A DNA stretch of 64,000 bases from Ignavibacteria bacterium (GTDB lineage: Bacteria > Bacteroidota > Ignavibacteria > SZUA-365): NCBI GenBank assembly GCA_016720835.1, contig JADKJW010000003.1, positions 248,001 through 312,000 of the forward strand, given 5' to 3'. The translations under genes and the position numbers were made by a program. Positions within the stretch are counted from its first letter, which is position 1, and each line of letters starts with the position of its first letter. The notes beneath the pieces are model-generated. The model was not told the DNA's origin and searched no databases. It saw nothing but the letters and a program-made list of their open reading frames with translations. Below are positions 15,642 through 25,988 of this stretch, in pieces.

Positions 15642-18179
15642 GTGCGCATACCCACGATAGCCCGTTTCTCATCAACCCTGGATCAGCGGCCGCACATCGT
15701 GCGCGTCGTGTACCTCGCCCTGTTCATCCTGCTCGGCGCGTACTGCGTCTACCACGTGGCGCGCTTTGCATCCATCACCACCGATGAGAACACCTACATC
15801 GACAGTCCGAGGGGCGTGCTCATCACCGCGGTCGTCGAAGGAGGAGCGTCGGACCGCGCGGGACTGAAAACGGGAGACGTGATCACCGCAGTGAACGGCA
15901 AGCCCGTGAAGAACACGGGCGAGGCGATGGAGTACATCCTCACCGGCTCCGAGGGCAGGAAACTCGCATACACCATCGCGCGCGACGGGAGGGAGATGGT
16001 GCTCACCGTCGTTCTGGCCGCATTCGGGATCAGACTCGTCACCCTCTCCCTGATCCTTACCGGAGCGGCCTTCCTCTTCATGAGCGCGTTCGTGATGCTG
16101 CGGCGTCCCGGAAATGCCGACGCGCGTCTGTTCGGATGTGCGACGCTGCTGGTCGGCGTGTTCCTGATGGTGAACTTCAATTATTCGCGATTCTACTACG
16201 TCTCATTCATAGACACGCTGAATCCGTTCATCATGATGGTATCGTTCATGCTCGGATTCGGCTCGATGTACCACCTGTTTTTCCGTTTTCCCGCGAGACG
16301 ATTCCTTGCGCCGGTGCCATCGTGGATCTTTTCGATCGTGTACGGTCTGCCGGTGCTGCTGATCACACTCGTTGCGGTGAACCTCCTGCCGCAAAAGCCG
16401 TTCATGATGACCGTGACCACCGTCCTCGTCATCGCCGTCGTCGAAACCCTTCTGCATTTCCGGCTCCGTCTGCCGAAGAATCCCGAGTATGGCGGCAAGG
16501 CGTGGCTGGTGGAAATCGCGGGCGTTCTTTCGGTCCTGTTCCTCTCCTTTTCGTTCTACCTGCAGACCGCGCCCGATTTCGTCTGGCAGGCGCTCTTCCT
16601 CGGCCAGGTGGCGGTGCCCGGACTCATTTTTGCGGCGATCGTACGGCACCGGCTGTTCGATCTCTACGTCGTCGTGCGGCGCACGTCCGTGTACCGTGGC
16701 GCGGTCGCGGCCTTGAACATTTCGACCGTCGTGCTGTTCGCGTGGGCGGCCATCGCGCTCTCGGGCACGCACTGGAACATCCCCGTTCCGACGCTGACCG
16801 GCACGTCCTTCCAGTTCCAGGATCTGTCCACCTTCCCCGCCGCGGAACGCGCTTCCATCGAGCGACGCCTGATGATCCTCGGTTCCCTGGGCATCGCACT
16901 CGCGCTGTGGAAACTCCGGTCGCGCGTGCGCGGAGTGATCGACGTGAAGTTCTACCGCGGAGAATACGATTACCGGCGCGCGCTCACCGCGTTCTCAAAG
17001 CTGTCGCTCCGCTTTTCGGAGCCGCGCGACCTCGCGCAGGCCGTCGTGAAGGACCTGACGGAGATCATGCACTTGAGCGGAGCGGCCTTCGCCCGCCGCG
17101 TGAACGGACGTCTGACCGTGGATGCCGCAAGCAATCTCCGCCTCCCTCCCGAGGACGCGCCGATGCTCGCGGCAGGAAGCGCGTGGTGCGCGGCGCTGGA
17201 ACAGAAGGGCGGCGCGCAGGCCGTGGACAACCTCGACGCCCGGGCGCAGTTCGCGGAGACCGGCGTGGAGTTCATCGCTCCCGTGTTCGTCGACGCGCGC
17301 ATGGCGGCCGTTCTCCTCCTCGGCGAAAAGCTCTCGGGCACGAATTTCTCGAAGGACGACGTGGAACTGCTCGGCAACCTGTCGATCAACGTCGCCGACG
17401 CCATCATGACCATGAATTTCTACGAGGGCGCGAAGGAACAGGAACGCATGCGCCGCGAACTCGAGATCGCGAGGCGCATCCAGCTCAGCGCGTTGCCCGA
17501 TGAATTGCCGGATTTTCCGGGACTGGACGTCTCGGCCTCCTCCGTTCCCGCGTACGAAGTGGGAGGTGATTTCTACGATTTCCTCGGGCATCACAATGCC
17601 ATCACCTTTCTCGTGGGCGACGTGTCGGGGAAAGGAACGTCCGCCGCGCTCTATCTCTCGCGCGCGCAGGGCATCGTCCGCGCCATCGACAGCTACGGAC
17701 CCTCCCTGTGGGAGCTGCTCGTGCGCCTGAACACGCAGATCTTCGATCATCTCGACCGTCAGGCCTTCCTCACGCTCTCCGCGCTGCGGGTGAATCTGCT
17801 CGACAACGCCATCACGTATCTCCGCGCGGGGCACCTCCCGCTCCTGCACTACCGCGCCGCCGACGGCGAGGTGCTGAAACACCAGCCCAAGGGCATCGGC
17901 ATCGGTCTCGACGCGGCCGCCTTCGCGACGCATCTCGAGGAGGTCGCCCTGCGGCGCGAATCGGGAGACGTGTTCCTTCTCATCTCCGACGGCATCACCG
18001 AGGCTGCCGACGGCGCCGGGCAGCAGTTTGGCATGGAGCGGCTCTCAGGTGTGCTGCTCGAGCACGCGGAGCACTCCGCGCGCGAGATCAGGGAAGCCGT
18101 CATGGATGCGGCTGACGCCTTCAGCGCCGGGCTCGAGCAACTCGACGACATGACGGTGCTGGTAGTGAAGATCCTGTAG
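15642..18179 (+). CDS. PDZ-membrane-GAF-SpoIIE protein serine phosphatase
   Basis: This 845-residue protein combines one helix (about 21-40), a PDZ domain that should face the periplasm (about 50-125: GVLITAVVEGGASDRAGLKTGDVI), a block of membrane helices to about 385, a GAF-like domain and a C-terminal PP2C/SpoIIE (RsbU-type) phosphatase. Phosphatase signatures are YEVGGDFYDF, FLVGDVSGKGTSAALY, RAGHLPLLHY, SDGITEAADG and LDDMTVLVV. RsbU-type enzymes dephosphorylate anti-sigma-factor antagonists; the PDZ may sense envelope state. No anti-sigma partner lies next to it. It starts with GTG and has its own promoter. Confidence 0.88.
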   Translation: MRIPTIARFSSTLDQRPHIVRVVYLALFILLGAYCVYHVARFASITTDENTYIDSPRGVLITAVVEGGASDRAGLKTGDVITAVNGKPVKNTGEAMEYILTGSEGRKLAYTIARDGREMVLTVVLAAFGIRLVTLSLILTGAAFLFMSAFVMLRRPGNADARLFGCATLLVGVFLMVNFNYSRFYYVSFIDTLNPFIMMVSFMLGFGSMYHLFFRFPARRFLAPVPSWIFSIVYGLPVLLITLVAVNLLPQKPFMMTVTTVLVIAVVETLLHFRLRLPKNPEYGGKAWLVEIAGVLSVLFLSFSFYLQTAPDFVWQALFLGQVAVPGLIFAAIVRHRLFDLYVVVRRTSVYRGAVAALNISTVVLFAWAAIALSGTHWNIPVPTLTGTSFQFQDLSTFPAAERASIERRLMILGSLGIALALWKLRSRVRGVIDVKFYRGEYDYRRALTAFSKLSLRFSEPRDLAQAVVKDLTEIMHLSGAAFARRVNGRLTVDAASNLRLPPEDAPMLAAGSAWCAALEQKGGAQAVDNLDARAQFAETGVEFIAPVFVDARMAAVLLLGEKLSGTNFSKDDVELLGNLSINVADAIMTMNFYEGAKEQERMRRELEIARRIQLSALPDELPDFPGLDVSASSVPAYEVGGDFYDFLGHHNAITFLVGDVSGKGTSAALYLSRAQGIVRAIDSYGPSLWELLVRLNTQIFDHLDRQAFLTLSALRVNLLDNAITYLRAGHLPLLHYRAADGEVLKHQPKGIGIGLDAAAFATHLEEVALRRESGDVFLLISDGITEAADGAGQQFGMERLSGVLLEHAEHSAREIREAVMDAADAFSAGLEQLDDMTVLVVKIL

Positions 18180-18236
18180 CGGGTCATCGCCGCGCGGGCA
18201 AGGAATGGCGTGGACGGATGCCGCGTCTTGCGACGG

Positions 18237-19865
18237 TTACTTCCCGATCTTCCACACGTAGGTGAGACGCGCGTCGGGAGCGCCCTTCGACTTGACTTCG
18301 GAGTAGACCGAGATCACCGGATGATCCCATGATGCGGTGGACTTCCGGAGAAACTCCTCGAGATGTTCCTTGCGCTGACGGGCTTCGGCGGTATTCTGTC
18401 CGTACACCGCGATATCCACGCTGAAGAGCATCTCCTTCGGCGCGCTGCGCAACAGGTGCTGAATGAGGACGAAGGAACGCGAACGTTCGTCGACAGCCTC
18501 GTCGCGGATGAAGAGATCGAAAAAGGTCCAGCTGACGGACTTGGCGGGATTGAGCGGGGTGCGATCGAGGGGGGTCGGGTCGAAGCCGTCCGCGATCCCG
18601 TCGGCATCGCTGTCGGGATTGCGCGGATCGCTCATCACGCCGAACTGCTCCGCGTAATCGCCGGCACCGTCGTTGTCGGTGTCGGCCTTTTTCGGATCCG
18701 TGCCGATACGGTGTTCGAGTCCGTCGAAGAGGCCGTCCTTGTCGAAGTCCGGATCGCTCGGGTTGAGGGCGAGCGCCAATTCGTCCGCATCGCTCAGCCC
18801 GTCGCCGTCGCTGTCGCGGATGAGGGGACTGGAGATGTTCTCAAGACCGTCGGGCAGGCCGTCGCCATCGGTGTCGCGATTGCGCGGATCCGTGCCGCGC
18901 GACACTTCCTCGCGATCGTTGAGACCGTCGCCGTCGCTGTCGGCGAGAACAAGAGACGTTCCTATCCGGGATTCCTCCATGTCGGAGAGGCCGTCGCCAT
19001 CGCTGTCCTTCGCGAGGGGATTCGACCCCAGCTGGTGCGCTTCCATGCCGTCGGTCACGCCGTCGCCGTCGCTGTCCGGATTGAGCGGATCCGTCCCGCG
19101 CATCACTTCCTCCTTGTCTCCAAAGCCGTCGCCGTCGCTGTCGCGGTCGTACGGATTCGTGCGGGAGATCTCGCGTTCCTTCCTGTCCGTGAGGCCGTCG
19201 TAATCGGAATCGATGTCGGGCGCGGGAAAGGCGTAGCTGACGCCGAAGCCCATGGTCAGATATGCGTCAGCGCCCGAGCCCGCGGAGAAACCGTCGAGGT
19301 AATCCGTGAACGGCGCGTGCAGGGTCGCGTGCATGTTGAACGCCAGGTTTTCGGTCATGAGATATTCGAAATCGACCGAGACCGGAATGCCGACCGTCCA
19401 TTTCCCGTAGGATTCCTGCGGCTGGGCGAGGCCTGCGCCATTCGGATCCTGCGGCGAGAAGTAGGCAAGCTCGAGACCGACACCGAGGAAGAGTTCCGCC
19501 ATCGGGCCCACGAAGCGGCGGTAGAGGGCCTGGACGCCGACCGGCGCGACGAAGCAGCGGTTCTTGTCGCCCGCGCGCACCTGCGACGTATCGAAGGCCG
19601 GATGCATTGCGCTCGTCGCGAGCCATTGCAGATCGTATGCCCCGAGGAACGCCCGTGCGTAGAGCGCGCCGTCCTTGCCGAGAAGTCGGAGAGAGCGGCT
19701 CAGCGACAGCGCGCCTCCGCTCGAGAATCGGTTGTCGGTGAAGTCGCCGTAATACTTCGTGGCATCGGCGTGCAGACTGAGGATCCACTCGCGCGGCGGC
19801 GCCGCCTGCTGTGCGTGCAGGAACATCGGCAGGAGACAGAAGGCGAAGAGCAGGCGGCGTGTCAT
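18237..19865 (-). CDS. Outer-membrane protein with thrombospondin type 3 repeats and OmpA-like C-terminus
   Basis: The 542-residue product begins with a signal peptide (MTRRLLFAFCLLPMFLHAQ). A barrel-like domain (about 25-210) is followed by some ten thrombospondin type 3 units of the form DSDGDGLSD/DxDGDG (about 215-430), a calcium-binding spacer. The last 100 residues (SWTFFDLFIRDEAV to VWKIGK) may be a diverged OmpA-like domain. This layout is common in Bacteroidota surface proteins. Its ATG overlaps the stop of the methyltransferase upstream (ATGA). Confidence 0.8.
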   Translation of the reverse strand: MTRRLLFAFCLLPMFLHAQQAAPPREWILSLHADATKYYGDFTDNRFSSGGALSLSRSLRLLGKDGALYARAFLGAYDLQWLATSAMHPAFDTSQVRAGDKNRCFVAPVGVQALYRRFVGPMAELFLGVGLELAYFSPQDPNGAGLAQPQESYGKWTVGIPVSVDFEYLMTENLAFNMHATLHAPFTDYLDGFSAGSGADAYLTMGFGVSYAFPAPDIDSDYDGLTDRKEREISRTNPYDRDSDGDGFGDKEEVMRGTDPLNPDSDGDGVTDGMEAHQLGSNPLAKDSDGDGLSDMEESRIGTSLVLADSDGDGLNDREEVSRGTDPRNRDTDGDGLPDGLENISSPLIRDSDGDGLSDADELALALNPSDPDFDKDGLFDGLEHRIGTDPKKADTDNDGAGDYAEQFGVMSDPRNPDSDADGIADGFDPTPLDRTPLNPAKSVSWTFFDLFIRDEAVDERSRSFVLIQHLLRSAPKEMLFSVDIAVYGQNTAEARQRKEHLEEFLRKSTASWDHPVISVYSEVKSKGAPDARLTYVWKIGK

Positions 19866-20860
19866 GCGGAGGGTTCTCCTTCGACGAGTGTCGATGCGTG
19901 ATGCGCCGCGAGAGCCGCGGCGAGGTCGGGAGGGAGCGGTGCGTGCCGGTGAATGCCGGCGGCGATCATGTCCGCCGGCAGCGGCGCGAGCCGTCCCGCG
20001 ATGCGCGCGAGGAGCTCCGGCGTCGTGCCGCAGCAGCCGCCGATGATGCGCGCACCCATTGACGCCCATCGCGCGGCGGCATTCTCGTGCTCGCCGGGGG
20101 CGACGTCGTGCCGCATGTGCGTACCCTCCGCGAGGGGAGGACCGACGTTGGCGTAACACCCCGCAGGCACATCGACCGCTTCGAGGAGGAGCGCCAGCGG
20201 CACATGCATGTCGCGGGCGGACACGCAATTGACCAGCAACGCGACGGGACCGTGCGCGCGCACGGCGTCCACGGCATCATGGAGCGACTCACCCGAAAGG
20301 AGCGCGCCCTCCGCAGTGCAGACGAAGCTCACCGCGAATTCCCGTCCCGTGGCCGCGCAGGCGCGCGCCGCCGCCGCCGCCTCGCGCGCGCTGTTCATCG
20401 TCTCGGCGAGCAGCAGTTCCGCGCCCATGAGCGCGAGCAGCTCGGCCTGCCGCCCATGTTCATCTTCCAGCGCCGTATCGGAAGGAGCGCGTTGCGGGCG
20501 GTAGCAGTCTTCCACAGGCGCGATGGACGCGGCGACGGTGACCGGTCGCGCCGCGCGGTAGCGCTCCCGGGCTTCGAAGGCGAATTCGACGGCCTTCAGA
20601 TTCAGTTCCTCCCAGCGCGCGCCCAGGCCCGCCGCGTCGAGCGCGCGGATGTTCGTGCGGAACGTGTTGGCCGTGATGATGTCCGCGCCGGCATGCAGGT
20701 ACCAGAAGTGGATATTGCGGACGAGATGCGGCGCACGGATGAGGGCGTTGGCGGACCAGAGCGGCAGGGAAACGTCCGCGCCGTGACGGTGGAGTTCCGT
20801 GCCCATCGCGCCGTCGAGCATGACGAGCGGCTTGCGGGCGAGTTGTGCGGAGAGGAGCAT
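19862..20860 (-). CDS. Homocysteine S-methyltransferase family protein
   Basis: The 332-residue zinc enzyme has the N-terminal MLDGAMGTELHRHG, the first zinc Cys in LLVNCVSA and the Cys pair in IIGGCCGTTPEL. Such enzymes move a methyl group from a donor such as S-methylmethionine or a methylated amine to homocysteine. It is the stand-alone form, without cobalamin or folate domains. It lies 42 bases after the LarBE fusion gene and is coupled to the gene downstream. Confidence 0.88.
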   Translation of the reverse strand: MLLSAQLARKPLVMLDGAMGTELHRHGADVSLPLWSANALIRAPHLVRNIHFWYLHAGADIITANTFRTNIRALDAAGLGARWEELNLKAVEFAFEARERYRAARPVTVAASIAPVEDCYRPQRAPSDTALEDEHGRQAELLALMGAELLLAETMNSAREAAAAARACAATGREFAVSFVCTAEGALLSGESLHDAVDAVRAHGPVALLVNCVSARDMHVPLALLLEAVDVPAGCYANVGPPLAEGTHMRHDVAPGEHENAAARWASMGARIIGGCCGTTPELLARIAGRLAPLPADMIAAGIHRHAPLPPDLAAALAAHHASTLVEGEPSA

Positions 20861-20902
20861 GTGCAGACGCGCGTGTCAGGGTCCGTCGTGTTCCGCGTGC
20901 CG

Positions 20903-22516
20903 TCAGTCGTCGGCCGGCGCGCGATATCCGGAGACGCCGCCGGAAACGAAGTGCCGTGTGCCGACGCGCGCGAAGCCGAGCGGCAGCAGATGCTCTTCGC
21001 ACGCGGTGAGATCAAGCGCCGCGAAGACGGGATCGGACGCCTCCACCATGGCCAGGTTTCCTTCCAGGTGACGCACGCGAAAATCGGCGGAACGCGGCAC
21101 CGCGAAGTGGAGGCGCAAGCGGCGCTCCGCCTCCTCGATGCGCGCGAGGTTCGCGGGTGTCGCGGGAACGCCCAGTTGGAGACGCGAGCGCAGGCAGGGC
21201 GAGGCCGCCGTGTCCCAGTTCGGCAGTCCTGCGTGCCGCGCGAGGTCGCGCACATCCGCTTTGGTGAGCTCCGAGAGAGGACTGGCAACGCGGAATTCGC
21301 TCGCAGCCTTGAGGCCGACACGCGTGGGGTCCTGCAGGTCGTCCGCGTTGCTTCCATTGAAGAGCACGGTGGGACCGACCTCCGCGGCGAGAGCGTCGAC
21401 CAGAGCCGACATCGACCCGTAGAGGGATGTTTTGCAGAAGTAGCAGCTCATTCCCTGATTCGCGACATACTCCGGATGCGCGCCCTCGTTCGTCGGCACG
21501 AAACGCAGCGGAATGCCGATCTGCGACGCGAGTTCCGCCGCCGCCTGCCGTTGATCCGCGGGGAGGGAGTCCGACACGCCGATGCAGGCGATCGCGGATG
21601 CGGGATACACTTCGCGCACGACATGTGCGACAAGCGCGCTGTCGACACCGCCAGAAAACGCGACAAGATTCCGGCCCGCGCGCGTTCCCAGCCGGCCGGT
21701 CGTTTCGAGCAGTTGCTGGTACCGATGTTCCACGCTGGTCATCCAGTCCCCCTTGACGGCGAGCCGGTTGATGCGATGCGCGGCGACGGCAGCGCCGACC
21801 CCGTTATCGATGTTCACCGCGAGCACGCCCGGCACGCACCCTCCGAGAACGGAGAGCAGCGCATTGTAGCCGCCGCGGTTGATCCCGTACCCGACGCTGG
21901 TCGGGACGGCGATCACCGGCACCGGAACGAGTCCGGCGAGGACGGATGGAAGGGCGGCTTCCATGCCGGCGGCGCAGATGATGACATTCATGCGCGAGAG
22001 CTCCGGGACGGCATCGAGCACGCGGGAAAGGCACGCGATGCCGATATCCGCGATGCTCGTGGTCCTGCTGCCGAGCGCGCGGCAGACCAGTTCGGCCTCC
22101 TCAGCGACGGGCAGATCGGAGGTGCCGGCTGTCACGATACCGATTTCGCCGGTCAGATCGGTGCGTTCACGCGGATTCACCACCACGATACCCGACAGCG
22201 CATGCACGGACACTTCCGCAAACGCGTCGCGCAGCGCCTCCGCGACGGTGTCGCCGGCTTTCGTCACGAGAATGTTCGGTCCGCCCGCCTCCGCCATGCG
22301 GCGCGCGATGGCGACCACCTGTTCCGGCGTTTTTCCGGGAGCGTAGATGAACTCGGGCACGCCCGTACGCTGTTCACGCGCCAGATCAATGCGCGCGAAA
22401 TCGCCGACAGGCACATACTCGGCCGCGCCGCGCATGGACGCGAGGGTTTCGTCGAGAGAGGCATCGCCTGCGGCAAAGCGCTCGAGGAGGGTCCGGAGAA
22501 TTTCGGGCGTGTGCAT
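20903..22516 (-). CDS. Fused LarB-LarE, nickel-pincer cofactor biosynthesis
   Basis: This 537-residue protein joins two enzymes. Residues 1 to about 250 are LarB, the carboxylase/hydrolase acting on nicotinic acid adenine dinucleotide (GDFARIDLAREQRTGVPEFI, IGIVTAGTSDLPVAEEA, GMEAALPSVLAGL). Residues from about 265 are LarE, the sulfur transferase, with the PP-loop SGGVDS at 288-293. Cys358 and Cys361 (CYFC) plus Cys441 (SPCLRSR) match the three-Cys type known to hold an iron-sulfur cluster. The start at 22516 precedes the LarB domain without extra residues. LarA and LarC are not in the window. Confidence 0.9.
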   Translation of the reverse strand: MHTPEILRTLLERFAAGDASLDETLASMRGAAEYVPVGDFARIDLAREQRTGVPEFIYAPGKTPEQVVAIARRMAEAGGPNILVTKAGDTVAEALRDAFAEVSVHALSGIVVVNPRERTDLTGEIGIVTAGTSDLPVAEEAELVCRALGSRTTSIADIGIACLSRVLDAVPELSRMNVIICAAGMEAALPSVLAGLVPVPVIAVPTSVGYGINRGGYNALLSVLGGCVPGVLAVNIDNGVGAAVAAHRINRLAVKGDWMTSVEHRYQQLLETTGRLGTRAGRNLVAFSGGVDSALVAHVVREVYPASAIACIGVSDSLPADQRQAAAELASQIGIPLRFVPTNEGAHPEYVANQGMSCYFCKTSLYGSMSALVDALAAEVGPTVLFNGSNADDLQDPTRVGLKAASEFRVASPLSELTKADVRDLARHAGLPNWDTAASPCLRSRLQLGVPATPANLARIEEAERRLRLHFAVPRSADFRVRHLEGNLAMVEASDPVFAALDLTACEEHLLPLGFARVGTRHFVSGGVSGYRAPADD

Positions 22517-22578
22517 GTGAAGTCCGGCTTGACAGGGAAAACAGTGACAGCGACGAGACGCCGGGCACGGCGAACGCA

Positions 22579-22610
22579 CCAATATACACCGCGCGCGACG
22601 GAGCATTCAA
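22579..22610 (-). promoter_or_regulatory. Bacteroidota-type promoter of the larBE operon
   Basis: On the minus strand the site is TTG, 21 bases, TATATTGG, one mismatch from the TAnnTTTG form. The fusion gene starts at 22516, giving a leader of about 55 bases. Confidence 0.45.
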
Positions 22611-22674
22611 GGCAGGGCACGGGAACCGTGTGGAGAATCGGCCCGCACTTCTCTATCTTGGCAGCAATCATCGC

Positions 22675-24415
22675 ATGCGACGCACAATCATGATAGCGCT
22701 CTTCCTGTGTGCGGCGGCCTGCCAGGGGCAAGGACGCGCACCGGATATCCTTCCGCGCTTCACAGGCATCCCGGGCACCAGGGCAACGGACGTGACGGCC
22801 GTTCTCAGGGCGCGGGGCTGCCTCGCGTGGCGGCCGGGAGTGGAGACGCGCATCGCCACAGCCGTGCTCGGCGCGCTGCGCGCCCGCGGCTACCTGCTCG
22901 CCGGCATGCCGACCGTGCTGATGCTGTTCGCGCCGGATTCGAGCATGTGCGAAGCGGACATCCGGGTGGAGGCCGGTCCGGCGGTTGTTTTCGGCGGAGT
23001 GGCATTCACCGGTGCAGTGTCCATTCCGGAGGAGACGCTTGCGCGCGACATGGCGATCGCTCCGGGCCTCCCTTTCTCCGAAGCGCTGCTGCAGTCGGGA
23101 GTGGATCGGCTGCTCGCCGCGTATGACGCGGCGGCGCATCCTCTCGCGTCCGCGACAATAGAGGACATCGATGTCCGTTTGCATGGAGACGATGCCGAGG
23201 CGTTCGTTTCGTTGCGCATCGATGAGGGACCGCGCTTCATCATCTCGGAAATGACCGTCGAGGGCAACAGCGCCACGAGCGCCGATGTGATCCTGCGTGA
23301 AACCCCGCATCGGCAAGGACGAGCCTTTCGATCCTGTCAAAGTGGCCGACATCCGCCCACGGCTCGAGCGCCTCAACCTCTTTTTCGTCGGTGTCCGATC
23401 CCGCGCTGTATGTTCGCAACGACAAGGGCGGCCTGCTGTCCGCATCGCCGAGGGAAACACCAACGTCTTTGACGGCGTGGTCGGGTATCAGCCGCCGCGC
23501 GCGGGGAGGACGCGGGATATGTGACGGGGCTCGTGAACATGTCCTTTCGCAACCTCTTCGGCAGCGGCCGCCGTTTCGACGCCCGTTGGGAGCGCGCGTC
23601 CCGCTCGACCACCGAACTGGAGCTGCGCGCCCTCGAGCCCTGGGTATTCGGGATACCGCTGAACCTGCAGGGGGGATTTTTCCAGAGGCAACAGGATTCG
23701 ACCTACGTGCGCCGCAGTTTCGACGGCAAGGCCACCGTCCTGTTGAGCTCCACCCCTCGCGTTTCCGCCGGCGTGCAGGGCATCCGCGTGATTCCCGCCC
23801 TCAACACCGTGCTCCGACGCTGCCGTCGAGCAGCACGCTCAGCGGGTCGGTTGAACTGCTGATCGACACGCGTGACAATCCCTTCAATCCGCGCTCCGGC
23901 GTGCAGCTGCGCAACAGTTACGCGGGAGGGAGCAAGAGCTTCACGCGTCCCGGCGCGATCGACCGGGAGCACGACGCAGTGCAGCGCATCGAGGCCGACG
24001 TCTCCTGGTTCCGCGAGCTGTTCACCCGCGGCATTGTCGCGGTCGCGGTGCATGGCCGCGAACTGCGGGGCGGCTCGCTGGACGCCAGCGACCTGTACCG
24101 GCTCGGCGGCGCGTCCACGCTGCGCGGGTACCGCGAGGAGCAGTTCAGCGGCACGCGGCTCGCGTGGTCGAATCTCGAGTTCCGGTACAGTCTCGGCGGG
24201 CGCTCGTTCGCTTTCGTGTTCTTCGATTTTGGGTATATTTATTCCGCCCCGGGCGAGGCTCCCGTGCGCGAGGAACTGACGGTCACGCGCAACGGGTACG
24301 GCATCGGCGGGCGTCTCGGAAACCGGTCCCGGCGTGCTCGGCGTCAGTTACGCTGGGCCGGGGCGACAGTTTCAGCAGCGGAAAAATTCACTTCGGATTG
24401 ATCAACGAGTTCTGA
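22675..24415 (+). CDS. Omp85/BamA-TamA family outer-membrane protein, frame broken
   Basis: A signal peptide (MIALFLCAAACQGQ) is followed by POTRA-like segments (VEAGPAVVFGGVAFTGAVSI; RIDEGPRFIISEMTVEGNSA) and an Omp85 barrel with the GxRGY-type element STLRGYREEQFSGTR and a terminal IHFGLINEF. The frame is interrupted at about 23303, 23386, 23438, 23504, 23813, 24317 and 24340. Most repairs need one base in a short G or C run (for example GGGG at 23503 to GGGGG). The repaired protein would be about 580 residues. It is probably a TamA-like or accessory Omp85 protein for inserting proteins or lipids in the outer membrane. Confidence 0.8.
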
Positions 24416-25292
24416 TGCCGGCGCAACACCTTCCCGCGCTGTCCCGTACGCGAGCGGCAGCATTCCTGGGATTGCTCTCGCTGATGCGGCCGCTCAACGG
24501 CGTCATCGCCGTCGCGGGCGTGTTCGCCACGGGTGTCATCGCCGGCGCCGATTCCGGCATGTATCCCCGCTTGCTGCTTGCGGGCATTGCGGCGTTCCTG
24601 CTCGGATCGGCGGGGGAACATCGTGAACGACGTGCACGACGTGGCGATCGACGTGATCAACAAGCCGCGCCGCGCGCTCGCTGCAGGCCGCGTGACGCGC
24701 AGGGCCGCCATCGCCTGGGCTCTGGTGTGCGCCGGAACGGGCATCCTGTGCAGCGTGCCGCTTGGTCAGGAGCGTTCGGAATCGCGGTCGCGAGCATGGC
24801 GCTGATGGTGCTCTACAGCGTCTCGTTCAAGCACACATCCCGCTCCCCGGGCAACGCGACCGTGGGAATCGTGACCGGCCTGGCGTTCATCTTCGCGGGC
24901 TATGCCGCGGCAATCCCGCCGCGGGGATCGTGCCGGGCGCCTTCGCCTGCGCGTTCAATGTCGCGCGGGAACTCCTGAAGGACATCGAGGACATGGAAGG
25001 CGACAGGGCCTGCGGCGTGCGGACCTTTCCCCTCGTGCACGGTACCGCCGCCACGCTCGCGCTCACGTCCGCCATTTTCGCGATCATCATCGCGGGGTCC
25101 TTCGTCCCCTGGCTGCTCGACCTGTACTCCGCGCGCTACTCGTGATCGTGGTCGCCGGCGTGGACCTTGTCCTCGCCGCCTCGGCGGCGATCATGTGGAT
25201 TTCGCCGCGACGATCGACCATCGCCCGATTGTGCACGGTGCTGAAATTCGACATGCTCGTGGGTGACCGCCCTCATGCTGGGAACAAAATAG
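24415..25292 (+). CDS. UbiA-family prenyltransferase, frame broken
   Basis: The repaired product is a membrane prenyltransferase of about 290 residues. The two Asp-rich motifs are NIVNDVHDVAIDVINKPRR and ELLKDIEDMEGDR, and hydrophobic helices alternate between and after them. Such enzymes attach isoprenoid chains to aromatic acceptors or make geranylgeranylglycerol-type lipids. One-base shifts lie near 24612 (extra G), 24762 (missing T), 24917 (missing C) and 25262 (extra G). The ATG shares bases with the stop of the Omp85 gene (TGATG). Confidence 0.8.
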
Positions 25293-25360
25293 GCTTCCGT
25301 GCATATACTGCTTGTGGCCGGGTCAGTGCAGGAACGTCAACGCAACGATCGGATGAGACC

Positions 25361-25988
25361 ATGAACACGTTTTCCGACATAGAAGATGATCTCTCTCGAG
25401 GGGCATGCGCGTACTCGCCGGAGTGGACGAGGCGGGACGCGGTCCACTGGCCGGTCCCGTTGTCGCCGCCGCGGTGATCTTCGCACCCGGCACGCGGCTG
25501 GACGGGATCGCCGGATTCAAGGTGCTGGCGCACGGTCGCAGGGCCATGCTCCGAGACGCGATTCTCGCACAGGCCGTCGGCACCGGCATCGGCATCGCCG
25601 ACCATGGCGAAATCGACGAGCTGAATATCCTTCAGGCGAGCATCCTCGCCATGCACCGGGCGATTGAAGCGCTTCCGATCAGCCCGGAATTTCTGCTTGT
25701 CGACGGCAATCGCTTCCATCATCCCTCGCTGCCGTACCGCACCGTTGTCGGGGAGATGCCGGTGTTTTCGATCGCGGCCGCTTCCATTCTCGCGAAGGAA
25801 CATCGCGACGCGCTGATGCTTCTGCTGGACGCGCAATATCCGTCCTATGGTTTCGCGAAAACAAGGGGTATCCGACGCCTGAACACATCGCCGCGCTTCG
25901 AGCGCTCGGACCGTCATCCGTGCACCGGCTTTCATTCCGGGTCCGCGAACTCGAGGCGCAACAGGCAAGGATGCCGCATGGTCGCTGA
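25361..25988 (+). CDS. rnhB: Ribonuclease HII, frame broken
   Basis: RNase HII cuts RNA in RNA-DNA hybrids and single ribonucleotides in DNA. The four acidic active-site residues can be seen: Asp-Glu in AGVDEAGRGPLAGPVV, Asp in FLLVDGNRF and Asp in SILAKEHRD. The N-terminal MNTFSDIEDDLSRG at 25361 is in another frame and joins if GGGG near 25400 gains a G. A second break near 25510 distorts the DSKVL motif, and a third at about 25858 changes YGFAENKGYPTPEHI. The repaired end (QARMPHGR) overlaps yraN by 11 bases. Confidence 0.85.

Noticed and set aside
22517..22674. S-adenosylmethionine or cobalamin riboswitch ahead of the methyltransferase operon
   Set aside because: The leader is only about 55 bases after the promoter and has no recognisable aptamer core.
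20087..22693. Open frame of 868 codons on the plus strand opposite the larBE and methyltransferase genes
   Set aside because: It mirrors two well-recognised genes, has an Arg/Gly/His-rich composition typical of antisense frames in high-GC DNA, and shows no family motif.
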